Below the pieces are notes generated by a model. The model worked only from the letters and a program-made list of their open reading frames with translations. It was not told where the DNA came from and ran no database searches. The translations under genes were made by a program, and so were the position numbers. Below, one piece after another: positions 57,065-64,000 of a stretch of DNA of 64,000 nt. Source of the DNA: Angiostrongylus vasorum. Lineage: Eukaryota; Nematoda; Chromadorea; Rhabditida; Metastrongylidae. How positions within the stretch are numbered: position 1 is the stretch's first letter; each line of letters starts with the position of its first letter. The stretch covers positions 868,001-932,000 of the forward strand of contig JADANN010000309.1 of assembly GCA_018806985.1 (NCBI GenBank). The letters are read 5' to 3'.

Positions 57065-57215
57065 TCAGTGTAGCAACGAACGACCATATCGTAGCAACGA
57101 TCGGCTGTGGACCATTCACTCAGATCAATCCGGCTTCGAAGAAGAAGAAGAAGAAGAAGAAGAAGAAGAAGAAAACGTCTAAGTTTTAGGCGAATAAAAG
57201 TTTATACCAGACCCA
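57065..57215 (+). repeat. Family F repeat with an expanded (GAA)n tract
   Basis: CGAACGACCATATCG, GGCTGTGGACCATTCACTC, then CGGCTTC(GAA)n, AACGTCTAAGTTTTAGGCGAATAAAAG. Compared with 14,262-14,365 the (GAA)n run sits exactly at the CTGAAGAAGGC box. Confidence 0.6.
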
Positions 57216-57279
57216 CGTGAGCCCAATCATACAGAAAATATCCTCATTAGGAAATGCCCTTATTGAGCTAATGCTGGGT

Positions 57280-57470
57280 TAGTATAAGTTGATGTTGTTG
57301 TCGGTGGTGGTGGTGTTGTTCGATAGCTGACATTAATACCATAGATTTTTAACCGAATATGTCAGGCTTTGAAGAAGGAGGGTGAATTGGCCGAAACGTC
57401 GGCTATCGAACAACGGCAACAACAAAACAACAACAACAACAACAACAACAATAACAGCGGCAACTTATAC
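57280..57470. repeat. Inverted pair of PLE-type 3' ends with triplet repeats
   Basis: GTTAGTATAAGTTGATGTTG and GTTGTTCGATAGCTGAC on the left are mirrored by GTCGGCTATCGAACAAC and CAACTTATACCAACTTC on the right, with GTT/CAA triplet runs within the arms. The right arm is preceded by a hammerhead-like core at 57,366-57,404. Confidence 0.6.
57366..57404 (+). ncRNA. Hammerhead-like core beside the inverted pair
   Basis: CTTTGAAGAAGG, a loop, CCGAAACGTCGGC: the GAAACGTC box is intact and the CTGAAGA box reads TTGAAGA. Confidence 0.35.
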
Positions 57471-57474
57471 CAAC

Positions 57475-59385
57475 TTCAAATCAGTTCAACAAGGGCAGTT
57501 CGTAAGGACGTATATATAAACATATGGATTATTTATGCCGAGGTTTATAGAAAGTCGGTGTTTTGAATATCCTCATTGTTCTTATGTTTTTGTTCTCGAT
57601 TTAGCGATCCAGTTTAAAGGTTTTAAGAGCGAAAAGTGTTAGCGTATATAGCTACACACTGCTATAGGCAGAAGATAGATAATGTCGAGATGCCCCATCG
57701 ATTGTGTGATTCCTCCAGTCCTTGTTGCTGACCATTTGGCGGCCGGGTCATGTCTCAACCCAATAGAGGTTTCAAGTGGTTTCGAACATGGCGACGACTC
57801 ATTCAGTTACAAAAGACCCGCAGATGGTCGAAGACATTGTGGAGTGTTTGCCGGGTTACTCTACACGAATAATTAGTATACAGATCGATAGCTATCGTCT
57901 CGTTGGACATCTCATGCTACATACTTATACGATTGTGTAACCTTGAGCCATGGTTATCATTCTAGTATCTCAGGATGATACAAGCATACCACTTCTGAGT
58001 GATATGTTAACGGAACAGCTAGCGCGGATGGCAATGCTGCACAGAGAATGGCCGTTCCGGACTCATGACAACCAAATCACGGCATCACTAGGATGACCAG
58101 GTGGTGGTAAAAGTATTATAAGTGATTGAATAAGTAGTGCTTTAGCAGTATGAATTATTCGTGGTCATGTTCGTTGCTCAGAAGTTCTGAGAACTCGAAA
58201 TTTCCGCTACATTTTGCAGGCTCAGACGACTTATTCAACAGTTGCTGCACAACAAATGACAAGGATTTGTTGTGATCTTTGGTTTTCCAGTTGTTTTTCG
58301 TTTTTCTTCTGACGCGTGACGATGGGACTGCATGGATTTGAGGCAAAAATGATGGATAATTTCAATTCCTAACAATGGCATATCTCGGCTCGAAATGAAC
58401 TCTATTAACGAAAATGAAACTAACCGATTCTACAGACCTTCACCGAACAGGAACAGCTTTCCTTACTTCACTAGGAGGGTATTCCGATTTCCTTGAAATC
58501 TACGAGACATATTGTCCCGTTTTTTCCCTCGAGGCTCGTATTTTGAACACCACAGCGGTTAAACAAGCGGGATTTTCTCAAGCATGACGTGATGGTGTCG
58601 CCATCCCAGAACATCATTGGTGCTTACGAGCGCTGCGAGTGCGTTCGGAACATGAAAATGCAATTTTCGTCTCTGTAGCTTTCAATTGAAGGATTATACC
58701 ATGAAAAGTGCCAGTACTGAAGTAGTATAACTTTTTAGAATGTTGTAATAAAGAGTGTGGCGAACCATCATGCATGGGAAAAAAACAGCTTCATCGACAC
58801 AAAGCGTTCATTGTGAACCAATCCATTGCAGACCGTAGATTGATCGCCTTAAGATTGAAAAGTGTAATAAACGATACACACCTGTCGACTCGACCAAAGT
58901 CATTTACGTCGGCACTTTTTTCTTTTCTGACTTTGGCCGAGGGAGGGTTTCTTGTGGCGGTGATGAGGTGTTCCTTCCACACGACAATTTCAGAAAAGGG
59001 GAGGGAACCATTTTTTCAACATAATGTGGGATATTTTGGATCCACCAATTCCACCATTGTGTGAAAAAACGGCTGCTTGTTTCTTAATCTTAATTTTCTA
59101 GGCTTGCCTTTCATTGCTCCATTTGCTAACGCCATGTGATTAGGAAGTCTGGGAAGTGTATGAAAAGCAATTTTGGTTGATATAAAATTCAACAGTGGGT
59201 ATGATCTTTCTATTTATAAATAAATAAGATTATTCGGTCCTATTTTATTTACTTCTGAAGCTTTCTTCATAATAATTTATTTTTTAGCTGATAACCACTA
59301 CTGACAACAAAAGCCCTGCTGCATAAAAGGGCGCTATCATGTGAGGTAGCCTCATTCAAGCTGTGCTCCACTGAAGGAGATCCGA
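57475..59385. other. Unassigned region
   Basis: Frames at 57,682-57,876 and 58,774-59,064 have no motif or splice support. I see no repeat shared with the rest of the window. Confidence 0.3.
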
Positions 59386-59505
59386 CTCGGTGCGAAGACG
59401 AAGATGCCACATCGAGAGGGACAAACGACTGGGATCATTAACTAGGACCATCGGCTTTGGGAAGACGAAGGCGTCGAAACATTGCGCGATTAAACATTTT
59501 TTATC
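59385..59505 (+). repeat. Family F repeat
   Basis: CACATCGAGAGGGACAAACG, GACTGGGATCATTAACTAGG, GGGAAGACGAAGGCGTCGAA and CATTGCGCGATTAAAC follow the order of 14,262-14,365. The hammerhead-like core is degenerate. Confidence 0.5.
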
Positions 59506-59724
59506 AATTTCTTAGGATGCCTGGATTTTCTTATCTTCAAAAAACGGTTAGTTATAAGTGAAGGCAAGACGCTCACTTAACTTCCTCTTGAAACATCCGA
59601 AATCATCTGGCTTCATTACCGTGAATTATCAGCTATTGTTAGAAGGTACATTAAATAGTGATCTAGTTTTATCCGATCGCGTCACCGCACACAAAGTTTC
59701 ATACCCTGGTTTTCTGCCGTAGCA

Positions 59725-60015
59725 CGTGTAGCACAGTGGTTAGAGCTGGTCTGCAACACCCGCAATATCCTTGACTCGATCCAATATCCCGAACCTACCA
59801 GATTTCCCTCTCCCCTCCTCTCGGTGTTGGCAAGTTCCTTACTGACTTTTCGTGGATGTAAAAACACAGAATTTATCCATCGTTGTAGCACCACAAGTCA
59901 CTGCGTAAGTCATGCATGCATTCAACTCCTTCTAACATGCTTGATGAATTCGAATACATCGCACACCGCTGAAGGACAGGGCGGTGGTCGATGCTGAAAA
60001 CTTATCTTTCATCCG
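59725..60015 (+). repeat. Divergent tRNA-derived SINE (family S1-like)
   Basis: Head GCACGTGTAGCACAGTGGTT and a body ending in ATGCATGCATTCAACTCCTT, CTTGATGAATTCGAATACAT. The core ATTGGTACCAGA block is missing, so this may be a subfamily. Confidence 0.5.
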
Positions 60016-60019
60016 TCAA

Positions 60020-60890
60020 GTCCTTGCAGTGGATTGATTTATTAACGCCCAAAAATTAGCTTTGTCTTTGATTCGTTTTATTACTGAGTACTAAATAGCT
60101 CACGTACTTGCTCCGTATCCGTTTCATCATGGGATAAAGTGACGATGGTCGGTTACGTAATGATGGGTGCGGTTTGGTCTATAGTGGAATGCACCGAAAG
60201 GATTACGGTCGGCCTAGATAGAATACCGTCTCAAGTACTTCTTCTCACCGAAGGAGATAATCGCACATGCAGATGTCTATCGGCTAAGCTAAAGAGCCTC
60301 AAGAGCAGGCTATAGGCTGTTTCTCTTACTTATTCTTTAAGCGAAGTACCAAGGAAGTTTTCCACTAGAAACTTTGATTTTCGTACTGCTTTAATTTTCA
60401 AATTGAGACACTAACTGTTCTGAACGCTTTAAACGAAGTTTTCTTTCTTTTTGAAATGAAGCATGGAAACTGAAAAGTGGGATCGATAGTAGCATGAAAC
60501 TAGAGAGCTTGTTTTCCCTCTTATCGTTTTCCACTTGGGTTTTCGGAAATGAAATAGTTCCGCGGTGAACTGCCTGATTTGTCTACACCCGAATGACATT
60601 AACCTTTTTTTGGAGGGGAGGGGGGTTGCCTACTCTATTTTTATAATAGAATTATACAAATGCAGGTTAGAATTTAGTTTGTGATGTGATTCGACCTAGT
60701 TCTTTTATCCTTTTATCAAACAGTATCGATGAAGAGAAGTGGATTCTGTTAACTGTGGTAGCATTCTTTTACCGCTCCAAATCTTCCACAAACGTCCCTT
60801 CAACTTATGCCATTGGCAGCTTCCATCATTTTACAATAACTCATTGTTACATTGGATTATTATTTAATCGGCCGTTTTTTATTTGTTATA
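60020..60890. other. Unassigned region
   Basis: No exon or repeat recognised. A G-rich GGAGGGGAGGGGGG tract lies at about 60,613. Confidence 0.3.
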
Positions 60891-60897
60891 ATAATCG

Positions 60898-61275
60898 TTG
60901 GAGAGCTGGTAGCGTGGTAGTAGTGCCGTCCATTAGGCGAACGAACGAGTCAGCCTATCCAAGTCCTGGTTCCACTCGCCTTGGTTCACGAAGCCACTCG
61001 TCCCTACGACGTCGGGAAATTAGTACCAGAGGAACAGTTCTCTGGGAATAGTTAGTTCATTCCCGGCAATTCAAGTCGGAACGCTCTAGCGAAGCTATCC
61101 CTTCTACCAGGGAGAATCGACTTGACCATCACTCAACGACACTCATAAAGGAAATCGGTAATCCTCAAGTAGCAGCCACATCCACACGAAAAAAATCTTC
61201 GAAAGTTTTCGGAGATGGTGGATATGGGGAAAGGAGTCGAGTAGAAGAATTCGTGTGGTCCGCACAGTGTAATAC
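60898..61275 (+). repeat. tRNA-headed SINE (family C), complete copy
   Basis: Head GAGAGCTGGTAGCGTGGTAG, B-box-like AGTCCTGGTTCCACTCGCC, the shared core GGGAAATTAGTACCAGAGG, then AAGTCGGAACGCTCTAGCG and the tail GTGGTCCGCACAGTGTAA. Confidence 0.65.
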
Positions 61276-61427
61276 AGGTGATGTCGAGCAGTACAATACA
61301 CAATGCAATTGTTTTCCGTACAATATGGTACACACCGCGAGAATAACGTTGTAAATGAAGATTCCTCATTCACTTGTGTGGCGTAGCAGAGTTGCACCGT
61401 GTGGGTATAAAGCAATTTGTTTCTCAG

Positions 61428-62107
61428 ATTGCGAGGAACTAAAAGCACAATGCCGTGTCTCGTATTCCATCATTGTACGCCTCCGGAATCAAGTATCAAC
61501 ATTGTCGTTCACTGACGGAAAACCTCGACGACCTTGCTGGACGCCGGCAAAGGTGTCGACTTTCTGTTCACACCTCGTCCGAACTGCTGTCGATCCGGTG
61601 AGTGCAGCTGTTTATGGCAATTAGCTGAGTCCACCTGCTGCACTCATGCATCGGCGATGCTCATCAGCCGCCAGCCGACTCGACGCCATTTCCTGGCATC
61701 GTAAACGCACAATTATCGTCCGTTGCACTGCTATCTGATCGAAAACACCATTGCGCTCAAAGCTGTGCCGCTCTTTCCAGTTCGCTGACGACACGGCGAC
61801 GCTAGACGCACTCAAAATGGCTGCGACTCTTCGAATATCTGGCACATTTCCACTCGATCGAGTATTCAGTGATTCTGAACCACATTCATTCAGTGCTCAA
61901 GCTGTTTTAGTATCGCCTGTAGCGAAAGGTATTGGTTACATGCAGCTGTCAAACACCATTTCTTTTCCATGGCATGAAGATCTTCGCTGTCATCGCAGAG
62001 CTAGGCATTATCCTGCAAGAGAGATTTTTTGCGCCAAGAGAGTTCAATCGAGATGCTATGCTCAATATGTTCCAGGAAGCGTGTGTGTGTCGGATTTATT
62101 ACGTTAG
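61428..62107 (+). CDS. Possible gene fragment of unknown function
   Basis: Two well-bounded exons on the plus strand: 61,428-61,597 (acceptor TTTCTCAG, donor CCG|GTGAGT; DCEELKAQCRVSYS near its start) and 61,781-61,928 (acceptor CTTTCCAG, donor AAAG|GTATTG; FADDTATLDALKMAATLRIS). They join in phase. A third exon (61,980-62,107, acceptor CATGAAG) would finish in phase but is arginine-rich and low quality, while another frame of the same stretch (KIFAVIAELGIILQERFFAP) looks more protein-like. I do not recognise the family, and the start lies upstream. Confidence 0.33.
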
Positions 62108-62394
62108 CCACCAGCTGCTCGTATTAGATGAGATTTGATTCGGTTAGTTGATGGGTGAAGTGGGGCTGCCTGGGCATTAAATCGTAATAGGACATTCGAT
62201 GTGGACGACTATGACATTGAAACACGCGATTTTCAAGGACGGATTACATACTTAATTGATAACCAGTACAGTCTTTGGTAAAGTTTTTCCAGACTTCAAG
62301 TAATCAGTGCTATAAAATCCATGGATTAAATTCTTTAATTGAAAGACTTTTCCAAGGATTTTTCTCAGAAAAATTTTTCATCTGACTGAATTTT

Positions 62395-62849
62395 TCATCT
62401 GAAGCATTCTTTCATGATCTCATTCCTCGCTGGAACCTTTGTAGTTACAAGATAAGGATGCAATCTGTTGTGACTAAGCTTCCCACATTTTCCAATGCAT
62501 CGAAGAAAACTGCGTAAAGAAACGATCATCGGGAAGTTTTTCAATGTACGATGTACTACCACGTAGGTATTAAGGTTTCCTTTCAACGGCTCCTTAACTA
62601 GGAATTTTTGGCTCGATTGATGTAGCCAGAACGACTTATACAATATAGGTACGAATTCTGGATACTCCTTCGATGTTGTGCATGTCATAATCGCTTCGAA
62701 AAACTCATTTCCTAAATAGATCGGGAAACCAAATATGCCGTCATGTCGTTCTACCGTTCGGGGTCGATGACAGTATTCAATGACATTTAGGTGAAGTGCC
62801 CTTCCATTCACCGCATCAAAGGATGATTGATGGGCGCATCGCTAAAAAG
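62395..62849 (-). CDS. Possible terminal exon of an unknown gene
   Basis: On the minus strand, after a GCTTTTTAG acceptor near 62,850, a frame of about 150 codons runs to a TGA or similar stop at 62,395 (segments ALHLNVIEYC, HDGIFGFPIYLGNEFFEA, EYPEFVPILYKSFWL, RNEIMKECFR). It is among the longest open frames here outside known genes and elements. Upstream exons were not found. No family recognised. Confidence 0.35.
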
Positions 62850-62854
62850 CACTC

Positions 62855-64000
62855 AAGCCTCAAATGATTCACTTCCTGACTAGACAGATGAATAGATTGG
62901 TTTGGTTTTCGCTCATCAAGATCCTATCCCTATAGAAGAAGCTGAAACTTCATTGAATGATCTCATGTTTGAAAATCGATCCATCGCTCAATTGACGCCG
63001 TTTTGACGGCCAGGTGTTTCCTGTGTACCTCTTGACCTCGTACAATACGAAGCTTTTCTATTTTCCTCCACATTCAAGCAGTCATTTGTTTTTATTTCCA
63101 TTCTTTTTCTGCTAACCAGCTATGTATTTTCAAGTTCACAAGTCCTGAATTATCCACGGTTTATTGTGGTGTGTGTTTACCAGTTGTTTTATCCAACAAC
63201 ACCCTTTAGCTTAGAAGTTATGCTACACTGATTGGTGACTGATCATTCCAAGGTTACTTTGTGAACGGTGAAGTGCACACTTCAGACGTCGTCCGTAAGA
63301 CAATTTATCAAAAGCTCCACCTACAAACTCTGAAGGGAATAAATCTTAGAGTATCTGAAACAAAGAGAATCTCTTACGTAACCTTGGGCAGCTCAACGAA
63401 CACATGTGCATTTGCCGCACTGCAAAAAAGTTTTCCACTGCAACTTTCCTAGCATCCCCTCGATAAGTGGACTTATTTCGGTCCTGTGTTTTTCGGAAGC
63501 TTGTCATGGACCACAAATGGTTACGTGGGATCAGTCGCGATGTAGTGCAATCCAACTTCGTATAGCTTGCTTTTTTTACCTGGTTAAATTCAGGGGTCAA
63601 TCGATCCGATTCCTCCTAATACTCATATATTTCTCCAATTTTGTTGATTATCTGGAAGAGAATGTCTGCTGACATGCGTACTAATAATTTTACGAATATC
63701 AGGTTGGGTTTGTGGCGGAAACATTTTATCGAAGTTTCTTCCATAATTTCAATAGCAAGTTAATTATTCCTATTCTCTTATTCATCACAGATCACCTACT
63801 CAGATGAGCTACTGACCCAATATACAGTATCTCCTTGCACCTAAAGTATAGTGGTGTTCACGTTGACATTGGTGGAGGAAACTGAAGCAATGAAAGAAAA
63901 AGTCGAACCTGATGGCGTTTTCCGCTTGGTGTGTTGCTGAGAAGTGGTTTAGGTTTGCGACGAGCGAGTGACTTCAACCGCACTCTCTGGATATCGTTTT
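62855..64000. other. Right edge, nothing assigned
   Basis: Frames at 63,261-63,672 overlap on both strands without motif or matching splice sites. The sequence may hold exons of a gene that continues to the right. Confidence 0.25.

Overview
The window is animal DNA and most likely comes from a strongylid (hookworm-like, clade V) nematode. The evidence is AT-rich sequence, protein genes split by many introns including a 78-bp one, possible spliced-leader type acceptors just upstream of start codons, proteins closest to Caenorhabditis families, and a dense load of RTE-type LINEs, Penelope-like elements (PLEs) and tRNA-derived SINEs. Species cannot be fixed by eye.

Left to right: a 5' fragment of an RTE-like LINE (1-1.3 kb); a protein kinase D gene of the DKF-1 type on the plus strand (2.66-10.58 kb, 8 exons, introns full of PLE, LINE and SINE copies); a nested SINE cluster (10.8-11.4 kb); the proteasome beta-2 subunit gene on the minus strand (11.7-13.7 kb); a repeat-rich stretch with a near full-length but broken PLE (14-21.4 kb); a large minus-strand gene (21.9-33.3 kb, 14 exons) that I read as the LIN-5/NuMA spindle-positioning protein (Hook-like N-terminus, long coiled coil, serine-rich tail); more LINE, PLE and SINE debris (34-39.2 kb), including the best preserved PLE reading frame.

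From 39.8 to 51.9 kb lie three neighbouring genes whose products act in mitochondria: METTL17/Rsm22 (plus; mitoribosome assembly, four candidate Fe-S cysteines), a Slowmo/PRELID3-type phospholipid transfer protein (minus) and TIM23 (plus; inner-membrane protein import channel). The last two are divergently transcribed. From 52 to 64 kb I see mostly foldback repeats with tRNA-like arms, SINEs and microsatellites, plus two weakly supported exon clusters (61.4-62.1 kb plus, 62.4-62.85 kb minus).

The six well-supported genes were rebuilt exon by exon. In each, GT/AG splice sites and codon phase agree through the whole chain, although the 5' end of lin-5 is unresolved. The most unusual material is repetitive: PLE 3' ends repeatedly fused head to head, hammerhead-ribozyme-like cores at those ends, and near-perfect palindromes with tRNA-like arms. 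I found no CRISPR, no rRNA and no convincing stand-alone tRNA gene.
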